From positions 10,993-63,931 of the forward strand of contig JAGQOH010000010.1 in NCBI GenBank assembly GCA_020427635.1: DNA of 52,939 bases. The letters are read 5' to 3'. This DNA comes from Phycisphaerales bacterium (lineage in GTDB: Bacteria > Planctomycetota > Phycisphaerae > Phycisphaerales > UBA1924). Each line of letters begins with the position of its first letter. Within the stretch, counting starts at the first letter, position 1. A program made the translations under genes and the position numbers. The notes under the pieces were generated by a model. It made no database searches. It saw only the letters and a program-made list of their open reading frames with translations, and had not been told where the DNA came from. Shown in pieces: positions 17,111 to 24,305 of the stretch.

Positions 17111-17899
17111 TTAGGCGGAGTGAGCCAAGCCTGCAGCGGCGTCGATGATCGCCCCGAAACCGCCTGCCTCGAGCGAGGCCCCGCCGACCAGTCCGCCATC
17201 GACGTCGGCCATGGCCAACAGCTCGCCCGCATTGCTTGCTTTGAGCGACCCACCGTAGAGGATTCGGGTCCGAGCGGCGGTCTCGCGGCCCAGGATGTCG
17301 CTCAGCACGCGACGGGCGGCATGGTGGGCGGCTTGTGCGTCTGCCGCGGAGGCCACGCGTCCGGTGCCAATCGCCCAGACGGGCTCATAGGCGATGACCA
17401 GATTGGTGCACGCTTGGGCGTCAAGCCCCTTGAGCGCGGCGCGCAGTTGGCGCTCGTTGACGGTGTCGGTCTCGCCGCGTTCACGCTGTTCGAGCTTCTC
17501 GCCAATGCAGAGCACGCAGGTGAAGCTCGCGCGCAGGGCAGCGGCGGTCTTGGCCGCGACGACGTCATCTGACTCGCCAATGACGTGCCGGCGTTCGGAG
17601 TGCCCGGTGAGCACCCAGTTGCAGCCCAGGTCTTGCAACATGGCAAGCGATACTTCGCCTGTGAGCGCGCCGTTTGGCGCATCGGAGCAATCCTGCGCCC
17701 CCACTGTCAGCGCGAGCCCATCGGCGCGCAGGGCACGCTGCACTGCGTCGAGATGCACAAACGCCGGGAAGACTGCCACGTCGACACGCGCGCCTGCGGC
17801 GTGGCGCGCGACATCGCGCGCGAGCGCCACGGCGCCGGCGCAATCAAGGTTCATTTTCCAGTTTCCCGCGATCAGCGGTGTGCGTTGAACCGGTGGCAT
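17111..17899 (-). CDS. tpiA: Triosephosphate isomerase
   Basis: Glycolytic enzyme interconverting glyceraldehyde 3-phosphate and dihydroxyacetone phosphate. Catalytic residues are visible in 'AGNWKMN' (Lys), 'LTGHSERR' (His) and 'AYEPVWAIGTG' (Glu), with the phosphate-binding 'ILYGGSLKASN' and 'GGLVGGASL'. At 262 residues it has normal length. ATG 17899 is chosen over TTG 17905 because the ribosome site GAAGGGG is 7 nt from the ATG but nearly touches the TTG. That site lies inside a perfect hairpin (17907-17929). Confidence 0.97.
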   Translation of the reverse strand: MPPVQRTPLIAGNWKMNLDCAGAVALARDVARHAAGARVDVAVFPAFVHLDAVQRALRADGLALTVGAQDCSDAPNGALTGEVSLAMLQDLGCNWVLTGHSERRHVIGESDDVVAAKTAAALRASFTCVLCIGEKLEQRERGETDTVNERQLRAALKGLDAQACTNLVIAYEPVWAIGTGRVASAADAQAAHHAARRVLSDILGRETAARTRILYGGSLKASNAGELLAMADVDGGLVGGASLEAGGFGAIIDAAAGLAHSA

Positions 17900-17906
17900 G
17901 GGCAAT

Positions 17907-17929
17907 CCCCTTCAAAGGAGTTGAAGGGG
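17907..17929 (-). promoter_or_regulatory. Hairpin covering the tpiA ribosome binding site
   Basis: A perfect 9-bp inverted repeat, CCCCTTCAA / TTGAAGGGG with a 5-nt loop (CTCCT on the minus strand), lies 7 nt before the tpiA ATG. Its 3' arm contains the GAAGGGG ribosome site, so folding would hide it. A TATACT -10 candidate (17931-17936, minus strand) sits just upstream. A start from that box would fall inside the 5' arm, so the full hairpin would form only in read-through messages from the preceding gene. Confidence 0.6.
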
Positions 17930-17941
17930 CAGTATACCCCG

Positions 17942-18721
17942 CTAGACGTCGGACTCCGGGTGCGCCATGGCCCGCAACATCAGTTCATTGGCGCGCGCAT
18001 CTTTGCCCTGTGCATGCACGAACACCGCCACGGCGAACCATGCGTCGCGCGATGGTGTCTTGTGCGCGTTGCGCGATGCGCGCTGGGCCAACGTGCGCAA
18101 GCGATTGGCCGAGCCGCACACTGAAACGCCATCCAACGGTTTGCATTGTAAGCTCGAATCGATCGCATACGCGGCGGCAAACTGCGCGCCCGCCTGCTCG
18201 AAGTCCCCCGCCAGAGCATGCGCAAAGCCAGCGAGCAGGAGCGCCTCGGGCTGCTGAGCGTCGTTCGTTTGGGCCAGCACCTGAGCCAAGGCATCGTGGG
18301 CAGACTGTGCGTCTCCGCGGGCGATGGCTTCTCGCGCCGTCGCAAGCGGGCCTGGCGACGCGGCAGCGCGCACTTCTGTTTCCTCGCCCAGCAATTGCGG
18401 GTCATGCTCGCGCGCCAGGTCGGTGAGGTCGCGCGCCCAAGCGCGTTCGTCCACATCGCGCTGATCGATGCGCTGCGCGTACCAATTGCCAACCCAGGGG
18501 CCGATCGGGCGCCGATGGCGCGCTTCACAATGCGGCCGCACCGCCACCGTCACCCGAACCCGGTGCATTGGGGCGGTGGGCGCCTCGGGGCTCAGGCGCA
18601 CCGTTCCGACCCCCATGCGCACGGACGGTAGCGACATGCCGGTCGCCAAGACCAAGGGCGCACTTGCGCCAAGGCTTGCCAGTCCGATCAGGATGGCGCG
18701 TGCGGGCTTGCTCATAGACAT
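17942..18721 (-). CDS. Exported protein of unknown function with TPR-like helices
   Basis: A 259-residue protein with an N-terminal hydrophobic export segment ('AILIGLASLGASAPLVLATG'). The following region has regular helical pairs such as 'ATAREAIARGDAQSAHDALAQVL' and 'ALLLAGFAHALAGDFEQAGAQFAAAYAID', typical of tetratricopeptide repeats. I recognise no family name. ATG 18721 has AGGA 9 nt upstream. It is divergent from the lipoprotein gene at 18778 and lies 42 nt before tpiA. Confidence 0.65.
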   Translation of the reverse strand: MSMSKPARAILIGLASLGASAPLVLATGMSLPSVRMGVGTVRLSPEAPTAPMHRVRVTVAVRPHCEARHRRPIGPWVGNWYAQRIDQRDVDERAWARDLTDLAREHDPQLLGEETEVRAAASPGPLATAREAIARGDAQSAHDALAQVLAQTNDAQQPEALLLAGFAHALAGDFEQAGAQFAAAYAIDSSLQCKPLDGVSVCGSANRLRTLAQRASRNAHKTPSRDAWFAVAVFVHAQGKDARANELMLRAMAHPESDV

Positions 18722-18762
18722 CTGTTCGATCCTAGGCCCCGACGCGGTTCCAAACACACCGG

Positions 18763-18768
18763 TACACT
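18763..18768 (+). promoter_or_regulatory. -10 box TACACT of the lipoprotein gene, likely leaderless
   Basis: TACACT ends exactly 9 nt before the ATG at 18778, as in folC and leuS, with no ribosome site between. It lies in a 56-bp gap between two divergent genes. Confidence 0.55.
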
Positions 18769-18777
18769 CCGCAGCCC

Positions 18778-19401
18778 ATGGGATTGCCCACGCTGAAACA
18801 GGTTGTCGGCTGGTGCGTTGTCCTCTGTCTGGGCGCGAGCTTGGGCGGGTGCGGGACCCTTGGGCTTGGTGGAGCCCGGCCCATCACGATCGATGCGCTG
18901 GCCTCAGAAGGCCCGACGGCGCGACTCAGCGTGCCCCAGACCACCGCCGTCTTCCGTGAATCCGAGGGTGTGATCGATCTCATCGTCACGGACCTCACTG
19001 CGGAGCAGTTGCGCCAACTGGCGAGCGATGCGCCGGACTTTGCGCCAACTGGCGTCATCATTCACGCGCACATGTTCCTGAAACCTCACGCTGGGCGGAC
19101 GCCCATCAGTTTCACCGCGAGCAATGCTGCGTTTTCGATGTTGGTGCTTGCGGGACCGGACGCCGGCATCTATGGGGGAGGCGGTTTCCTCTTGCCAAGT
19201 GCGATGACCCCTGCGAGCTTCTCGGCGCGCACGCGGGAGGCGACGCTGCGCCTCGTCGGACAAACAGGGGGCTTCATCGATCAGATTGGCTCGGGCGAGT
19301 TGCGCGGCTCTATTCGAGCGCGCGCGGATGTTTTGTTGACGGAAGATGGGCTGCGCCTCATCGCCGGCGCGATGCAGCAGCTTTCCCCACCCGAACGGTA
19401 A
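18778..19401 (+). CDS. Putative lipoprotein of unknown function
   Basis: A 207-residue protein with a type II signal peptide: basic/hydrophobic start, 'WCVVLCLGASLGGC' and a lipobox LGGC with Cys at about 26. The mature part begins with a short glycine-rich linker, then a mixed alpha/beta region without a motif I recognise. It is probably anchored in a membrane. Its 3' end overlaps the 3' end of ruvC by 44 nt on the opposite strand. Confidence 0.75.
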   Translation: MGLPTLKQVVGWCVVLCLGASLGGCGTLGLGGARPITIDALASEGPTARLSVPQTTAVFRESEGVIDLIVTDLTAEQLRQLASDAPDFAPTGVIIHAHMFLKPHAGRTPISFTASNAAFSMLVLAGPDAGIYGGGGFLLPSAMTPASFSARTREATLRLVGQTGGFIDQIGSGELRGSIRARADVLLTEDGLRLIAGAMQQLSPPER

Positions 19402-19894
19402 CCAGCGCCGGTACGTCAGTTTCGATTCGAGCGATTGCAGCGATGCCGATTGCCATGGCATCTGCGATGTCATGTGGGGATGGGGCTGCGGGGAGCCTGA
19501 GCGCCGCAGCCACTGCGCGACCAATTTGGTCTTTGGTGGCGCGCCCGGATCCGGTCAGCGCTTTCTTCACGGTGGCGGGCGGCAGCTCGACGATGTCGAT
19601 GTCGCACTGGCGAAGCGCCAGCAGAATCACGCCCCGCGCATGCCCCATCACAATCGCGGGCCCGGGGCGCTCCACATGCGCAAAGACACGTTCCACCGCC
19701 CCATGCGTGGGCTTCGTGCGATCGATGAGTCCGCGCAGGTCCTGGTCCAGTTCCACAAGTCGATCCGCAACGGGCTTGCGCGCGTCAAATGCAAAGCACC
19801 CTGCTTCGAGCACTTGTGTCGGTGCGCCGACCTCATGCCCCAGGCAGGCATAGCCCGTGCGCTTCAACCCGGGATCGATCGCGAGCACCCGCAT
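19358..19894 (-). CDS. ruvC: Crossover junction endodeoxyribonuclease RuvC
   Basis: Holliday-junction resolvase. The RNase H-fold acidic residues are in place: Asp in 'LAIDPGLKRTGY', Glu in 'AVERVFAH', and the C-terminal 'HDIADAMAIGIAAI' pair. 'PPATVKKALTGSGRATKDQIGRAV' is the family DNA-binding segment. At 178 residues it has normal length. ATG 19894 gives the canonical MRVLAIDPG start; a TAGAAT box lies 8 nt before it, suggesting a leaderless message. No ruvA or ruvB lies nearby. The end overlaps the lipoprotein gene. Confidence 0.96.
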   Translation of the reverse strand: MRVLAIDPGLKRTGYACLGHEVGAPTQVLEAGCFAFDARKPVADRLVELDQDLRGLIDRTKPTHGAVERVFAHVERPGPAIVMGHARGVILLALRQCDIDIVELPPATVKKALTGSGRATKDQIGRAVAAALRLPAAPSPHDIADAMAIGIAAIARIETDVPALVTVRVGKAAASRRR

Positions 19895-19902
19895 GGTGTG
19901 CG

Positions 19903-19908
19903 ATTCTA
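19903..19908 (-). promoter_or_regulatory. -10 box TAGAAT of ruvC, likely leaderless
   Basis: On the minus strand TAGAAT ends 8 nt before the ruvC ATG. A GGAGG lies upstream of the box, too far from the ATG to serve as its ribosome site. Confidence 0.5.
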
Positions 19909-19935
19909 CGGCCTCCGGGGCGCGGGTTGCTCGCG

Positions 19936-19941
19936 TACACT
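19936..19941 (+). promoter_or_regulatory. -10 box TACACT of gcvT
   Basis: TACACT lies 34 nt before the gcvT ATG. Unlike the leaderless genes, gcvT has a ribosome site (AAAGGA) in this leader. Confidence 0.5.
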
Positions 19942-19975
19942 GTCGGGCCGAACGCGCAAGATCAAAGGAACCGTC

Positions 19976-21166
19976 ATGACTACCACTGCCCCGGAATCGC
20001 AGCTCACGCACTCACCCCTGCACGAATGGCACGTCCAGCATGGGGCGCGCATGGTCGACTTCGTTGGCTGGGCCTTGCCCATTTGCTACGACTGGCCCGA
20101 GACGTTCGGCGGTGGCGGCGGCATCATCGAAGAACACAAGCAGGTTCGCGCAAGCGGTGGTGTTTTCGATGTTTCCCACATGGGGCGCATCGATGTCAAA
20201 GGACGCCACGCCCGACGTCTGCTCGAGCGAATGGTCTCCCGACGCATCAGCGACATGACCGAGGGCCAGTGTCGATATGCCCTGGTGCTCAATGAGCGCG
20301 GCGGCGTGCGTGACGATGTGCTGGTCTATCGCTTTGACGACTCGGAGTTCATGGTTGTCTGCAACGGCGCGAACCGCGAGAAGATCCTCGCGCACACGGA
20401 TGCGATCAAGGCCCAAGGCACGGCCAACGGCGCACTTGATGCCTGCAAGATCCACGACAAGACGCGCGACACGGCGATGGTCGCGGTGCAAGGCCCGAAG
20501 GTGATGGACCTGATCGCCAAGGTCTCTTCGGAGGTGCCTACGCTCAAGCGATACCGCTTCGTTGAAAAGAACATGCTCATCATGAAATTGCTGGTGAGCC
20601 GCACGGGGTATACGGGCGAGAATGGCGTCGAAGTCATCTTGCCCGCGAAGGTCGTTTCGATGGCGATGAAGATGTTGCTGAAGGACGCCGGCCCGGACAC
20701 GAACGCCATTGTCAAGCCCTGTGGCCTCGGCGCGCGCGACACACTGCGCCTGGAAGCGGGCATGCCGCTGTATGGCCATGAACTTGATGAAGACACCGAT
20801 GCGCTTGCGAGTGGCCTTAACTTCGCGATCACACTTGACAAGGATCAGGACGAGCGAGGCGAAGACGCCATTGGTCTGGCGGCGTTGCGTTCGATCCAAC
20901 AGGCTGGGGGCCCTAAGCAGCACCTTGTCGGGCTCATCTTGGAAGGAAAGCGCACCGCGCGCCAGGGCATGGCGGTGCGCGCGGGCGACAAGACCATCGG
21001 GCGCATTACGAGCGGGTGCTTGTCGCCAACATTAGGTCAGAGCATTGCGATGGCCTATGTTGATGTTGCGCACGCGACGCCGAACGAAACAGTGCAAGTC
21101 GACTTCGGTCGCGACCGCACCATCGAAGCGACAACGACGGCGCTACCGTTTTACAAGTCCACGTAG
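19976..21166 (+). CDS. gcvT: Aminomethyltransferase (glycine cleavage system T protein)
   Basis: T protein of the glycine cleavage system, which transfers the methylene group to tetrahydrofolate and releases ammonia. Family landmarks are 'TPLHEWHVQHGARMVDFVGW'-like opening, 'GVFDVSHMGRIDVKG', 'GVRDDVLVYR', 'MVAVQGPKVMDLI', 'SRTGYTGENGVEVILP', 'CGLGARDTLRLEAGMPLYGHE' and the C-terminal 'GRITSGCLSPTLGQSIAMAYV'. At 396 residues it is slightly longer than E. coli GcvT. Other gcv genes are not adjacent. The ribosome site AAAGGA supports ATG 19976. No glycine riboswitch can fit in the short leader. Confidence 0.96.
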   Translation: MTTTAPESQLTHSPLHEWHVQHGARMVDFVGWALPICYDWPETFGGGGGIIEEHKQVRASGGVFDVSHMGRIDVKGRHARRLLERMVSRRISDMTEGQCRYALVLNERGGVRDDVLVYRFDDSEFMVVCNGANREKILAHTDAIKAQGTANGALDACKIHDKTRDTAMVAVQGPKVMDLIAKVSSEVPTLKRYRFVEKNMLIMKLLVSRTGYTGENGVEVILPAKVVSMAMKMLLKDAGPDTNAIVKPCGLGARDTLRLEAGMPLYGHELDEDTDALASGLNFAITLDKDQDERGEDAIGLAALRSIQQAGGPKQHLVGLILEGKRTARQGMAVRAGDKTIGRITSGCLSPTLGQSIAMAYVDVAHATPNETVQVDFGRDRTIEATTTALPFYKST

Positions 21167-21322
21167 TCGCGACGACGTGGGGGAAACCCACCTGTGGCGC
21201 CAGAGTTCGTGTCGGCGGCGCGGATTGTGCGGGGCAACATGCTCCCGCCGCGCAGGAATCGACGCCCGAGCCCATCCATCACCTGGATCGACGGTCGATA
21301 CAACCCCTGGAAGGGGGACGCG

Positions 21323-21640
21323 ATGGCGGACCATGCTGATCAACCACTGCGCAGTGCGTTCTCGGACGATCCCGAGATGCAGCACCTCTTGCAACTCTTT
21401 GTCGAGGAATTGCCGCAACACATTGATGAACTTTGTGAGGCACTCAATGATGAGTCGCTCGATGACGCCCAACGCATCGCGCATCAGCTGAAGGGCGCCG
21501 GCGCGGGATACGGCTTTGCGCCAATCTCCGAAGCAGCGTCGGACCTGGAGGCAGCGCTGACCGCCTCGGTTGCGGAAGCCAATGCGATTCGTCAGGCCCT
21601 TGACGCCCTGGTGGACTGCTGCACACGAGTGATCGCGTGA
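21323..21640 (+). CDS. Hpt domain protein (histidine phosphotransfer)
   Basis: A 105-residue stand-alone Hpt protein. The phosphorylation motif 'AHQLKGAGAGYGF' puts the active histidine at about residue 54, embedded in a four-helix arrangement ('LQLFVEELPQHIDELCEALND' before, 'ISEAASDLEAAL' after). It would relay phosphate between hybrid kinases and receivers in the cytoplasm. ATG 21323 has AAGGGGG upstream; ATACAAC at about 21298 is a possible -10 box. It ends 35 nt before the receiver-GGDEF gene, but that receiver lacks the phosphorylatable Asp, so the partner is probably elsewhere. Confidence 0.88.
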   Translation: MADHADQPLRSAFSDDPEMQHLLQLFVEELPQHIDELCEALNDESLDDAQRIAHQLKGAGAGYGFAPISEAASDLEAALTASVAEANAIRQALDALVDCCTRVIA

Positions 21641-21675
21641 CGCCAAGAGAGCCCCAAACTGGAAGTTGGTGACCC

Positions 21676-22656
21676 TTGCCCGAGCAGACTTCATCCGTGA
21701 CGATGAATGCCACGCCCGCCCCGGAACGCCAGCAGTCAGTCCTGCTGATCGACCCGGCGCCCGAAGTGCATCGCATGCTTTCGATGCGCCTGCGCGAAGA
21801 CGATATCGCGCTCGTCGCCGCCATGACCGGCGAAGAGGGGCTGGAACTGGCGGAGTCGCATCAGCCCTCCGCGATCATTCTTGAACTGCACCTGCCTCGC
21901 ATGAGCGGCTTTGATCTGCTGCGCAGGCTCAAGAGCAATCCGGCCACCATGCATGCGCCCGTCATCATGCTCACCGCTTCTGAGAAGGCGGAAGACAAGG
22001 TGCGCGCTTTCGAGCTTGGAGCTACGGACTATGTCTGCAAGCCATTCAATATGTCTGAGCTCCGTGCGCGCATTGGCGGCGCCATGCGCATTCGGCGCCT
22101 GCTGCACTTGCTCGAACAGCGTGCGCAGATCGATGGCATGACCGGCCTGTGGAATCGTGCCTACTTTAATGACAAGCTTGCAGCGGAAATCGCCCACATG
22201 CAGCGCACGGGCGAACCGCTCGCCCTTGCCATCTGTGACCTGGACAAGTTCAAGCACCTCAACGACACACTGGGTCATCCCTTTGGTGATGTCGTCATTC
22301 AAGGTTTTGCGCAGCTGCTCTTGCGTCAGCTGCGCTCGTATGACGTGGCGTGTCGTTACGGTGGCGAGGAGTTCGCGCTGATCCTTCCGAGCGCCACACT
22401 CGAAGAAGCCTTTGCCGCCTGCGACCGGATTCGGCGCACACTCGAAGCGCGCACCTGGCCCGGTCAACCCGACCTCGTGGTGACCGCATCGTTCGGTCTC
22501 GCCGACTGCGGCTTGGACTCGATGACCAATCCCGCAAGCTGGATCGAGGCGGCGGATCGCAGCCTGTACTCCGCCAAGGAAAGCGGGCGCAACCGCGTGC
22601 ATGTCTTCGACGCTCGCCTTGGCGCGGGGCGTGAGATGAAGCGCATGGCGGCGTAA
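21676..22656 (+). CDS. Pseudo-receiver / GGDEF diguanylate cyclase
   Basis: A 326-residue protein with an N-terminal receiver domain (about 20-135) and a C-terminal GGDEF domain (about 150-320). The cyclase half looks active: 'GGEEF' at 229-233, 'DLDKFKHLNDTLGH' and 'MTGLWNRAYF', plus an RxxD inhibitory site ('RSYD', 220-223) five residues before GGEEF, as in PleD. The receiver has Glu70 where the phosphorylated Asp should be ('IILELHLPRMSG'), and its acidic pair is reduced ('LLIDPAPE'), while Thr100 and Lys122 remain. It would make cyclic di-GMP, perhaps independently of phosphorylation. TTG 21676 with GGAAG upstream is used; ATG 21703 is an alternative. Confidence 0.9.
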   Translation: MPEQTSSVTMNATPAPERQQSVLLIDPAPEVHRMLSMRLREDDIALVAAMTGEEGLELAESHQPSAIILELHLPRMSGFDLLRRLKSNPATMHAPVIMLTASEKAEDKVRAFELGATDYVCKPFNMSELRARIGGAMRIRRLLHLLEQRAQIDGMTGLWNRAYFNDKLAAEIAHMQRTGEPLALAICDLDKFKHLNDTLGHPFGDVVIQGFAQLLLRQLRSYDVACRYGGEEFALILPSATLEEAFAACDRIRRTLEARTWPGQPDLVVTASFGLADCGLDSMTNPASWIEAADRSLYSAKESGRNRVHVFDARLGAGREMKRMAA

Positions 22657-22661
22657 GAGGT

Positions 22662-24041
22662 CTACACCCCTACACTCCACGCCGTCCCGTCGCGCGTGAC
22701 TGGGCGATAGAGCGTGTCGCGTTCGACGGGGGTGAAGCCCGCCTCGCGGATGGCGCGCTGAAGGTCGCGCGCGGTGACCTCTTGGTGCGTACCGCTGCCC
22801 TCGACCTTGGTGATGTCGTACCAGACGACAGTGCCGTCGAGATCGTCGGCCCCGCACTGCAGCATCAATTGCGCCGCCTTGAGCGTCTGCATGATCCAGA
22901 AGGCTTTGACGTGCGGGAAGTTGTCGAGCATGAGCCGGGCGATGGCGAGCGTGCGCAGGTTTTCGATGCCACTTGGCCCGGGCAAGCGCTCGAGCGCGCT
23001 GCCATCGGGCACGAAAGGCAAAGGCGTGATGGTCTGAAAATACCCGCCTCGGGCGCTCATCGAGGGTGTGGGCAGGTCGGCGCCCGGGCGGGTGAGTGTT
23101 ACGGCGCCGGCGGCATCGCGGGCGTGGCCCAGGCGAGCCAGCGCGTCATCCTGCGCGGTGCGCAGCATGTCCATGTGCACGAGGCGCTCGCGCCGATCTT
23201 CGATGTGGCCATAGAGGATCGTTGCGTTGGTGTTGAGGCCGAGCTCATGCGCGACGCGATGCACGTCGAGCCACACGTCTGAGCGGATCTTGCCCTTGAA
23301 GGCTTCGTCGTGGACGCGATCGTCGAAGACCTCGGCGCCGCCGCCGGGCAGGCTGCCAAGGCCTGCGTCCTTCAACTGCTCGAGCACCCAGCGGATGCCC
23401 GCGGTGCGATCGCTGGCCTTGAACTGCTTGGCGATCTTGGCCAGATGCACGATTTCGACAGCGGTAAACGCCTTGATGTGCAAGTCGCTTCCGAGGCGCG
23501 CCGCTTCGTCGCGCATGGTGCGCACCAGGTCGGGGTAATAGCTCCAGGGCAAGTACGGATGGAGCCCCCCCACCACATGCATCTCGGTCGCGCCCGCTTC
23601 CACGGCGCGCCGGGTCTCCTCGCGCACATAGTCCAGATCGCGCGTGTACGCGCCGGCCTGTCCATCCTTTCGGTAGAACTCGCAGAATGTGCACGACAGC
23701 GCGCACACATTTGAGTAGTTCATGTGGCGGTTGATGTTGTAATAGGCGACATCGGGGTGCAGCTTCCGGCGCACCGCGTCGGCCACTTCGAGCACGCCCC
23801 AGAGGTCGGGCGTGTGATAGAGCAGTTCACCATCGGCGATGGTGAGTCGCTCACCGGCCAGTGCCTTGGCCCGCAGGTCGTCGAGTCGCAGATCGCGGTT
23901 GGCCGCCCCGCGCCCTCTCGACCTCCTGACGTGTGGGGAATGACGCTGCGCGCTCGTGTCGGCGGTGCGGACCGGACGCACGACACGCACCGCGACGTTG
24001 GCCGATCGCTGGTCTTTGTGTACCTGCCGCTTGGCATCCAT
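22662..24041 (-). CDS. mqnE: Aminofutalosine synthase MqnE (radical SAM)
   Basis: Radical SAM enzyme of the futalosine route to menaquinone, joining SAM to 3-[(1-carboxyvinyl)oxy]benzoate. The iron-sulfur motif is CxxxCxxC in 'CALSCTFCEFYRKDGQAGAY'. Other landmarks are 'YYNINRHMNYSNVC', 'EMHVVGGLHPYLPWSYY', 'HIKAFTAVEI', 'GLGSLPGGGAEVFDDRVH' and 'NATILYGHIE'. These fit MqnE better than the related MqnC. At 459 residues it is longer than the usual about 370 because of a basic N-terminal extension of about 50 residues and an insertion of about 35 after the 'HMDMLRTAQDD' block. ATG 24041 follows GAGGGGAGA. It ends 5 nt from the convergent GGDEF gene. No other mqn gene is in the window. Confidence 0.93.
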   Translation of the reverse strand: MDAKRQVHKDQRSANVAVRVVRPVRTADTSAQRHSPHVRRSRGRGAANRDLRLDDLRAKALAGERLTIADGELLYHTPDLWGVLEVADAVRRKLHPDVAYYNINRHMNYSNVCALSCTFCEFYRKDGQAGAYTRDLDYVREETRRAVEAGATEMHVVGGLHPYLPWSYYPDLVRTMRDEAARLGSDLHIKAFTAVEIVHLAKIAKQFKASDRTAGIRWVLEQLKDAGLGSLPGGGAEVFDDRVHDEAFKGKIRSDVWLDVHRVAHELGLNTNATILYGHIEDRRERLVHMDMLRTAQDDALARLGHARDAAGAVTLTRPGADLPTPSMSARGGYFQTITPLPFVPDGSALERLPGPSGIENLRTLAIARLMLDNFPHVKAFWIMQTLKAAQLMLQCGADDLDGTVVWYDITKVEGSGTHQEVTARDLQRAIREAGFTPVERDTLYRPVTRDGTAWSVGV

Positions 24042-24097
24042 CGCCGTCTCCCCTCGCCCCGAACAGGATCCGGCGAGTTTCAAATATGATTGAAAGT

Positions 24098-24126
24098 ATT
24101 GTACGGACGCTTCCCGCTCGGTGCAA
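24098..24126 (-). promoter_or_regulatory. Promoter of mqnE
   Basis: On the minus strand TTGCAC (24121-24126), a 17-nt spacer and TACAAT (24098-24103). This is the clearest sigma70-type promoter in the window and would give a leader of about 50 nt that includes the ribosome site. Confidence 0.65.
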
Positions 24127-24305
24127 CCATCCCGGGTTGGATGGCCTAGGCGGGGCATGCCGCTGAAATGGCCCCTCGTGCGATCCCCTCGCGGGCCCGG
24201 GGTTGACCCTCAGGCCCACCACGCCGACTGGTCCATATGCGGCGTCCTGAGGGCGGCATGGTCCCCCCTGCGCGCGCCCTGGGTCCAACCGCGGGGGCCA
24301 ATGCA

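Noticed and set aside
19895..19975. Glycine riboswitch before gcvT
   Set aside because: The gap is only 81 bp, and the putative leader after the TACACT box is shorter than a single glycine aptamer.
21177..21191. Hairpin GTGGG/CCCAC after gcvT as a terminator
   Set aside because: The stem is only 5 bp and no T-run follows, so termination cannot be supported.
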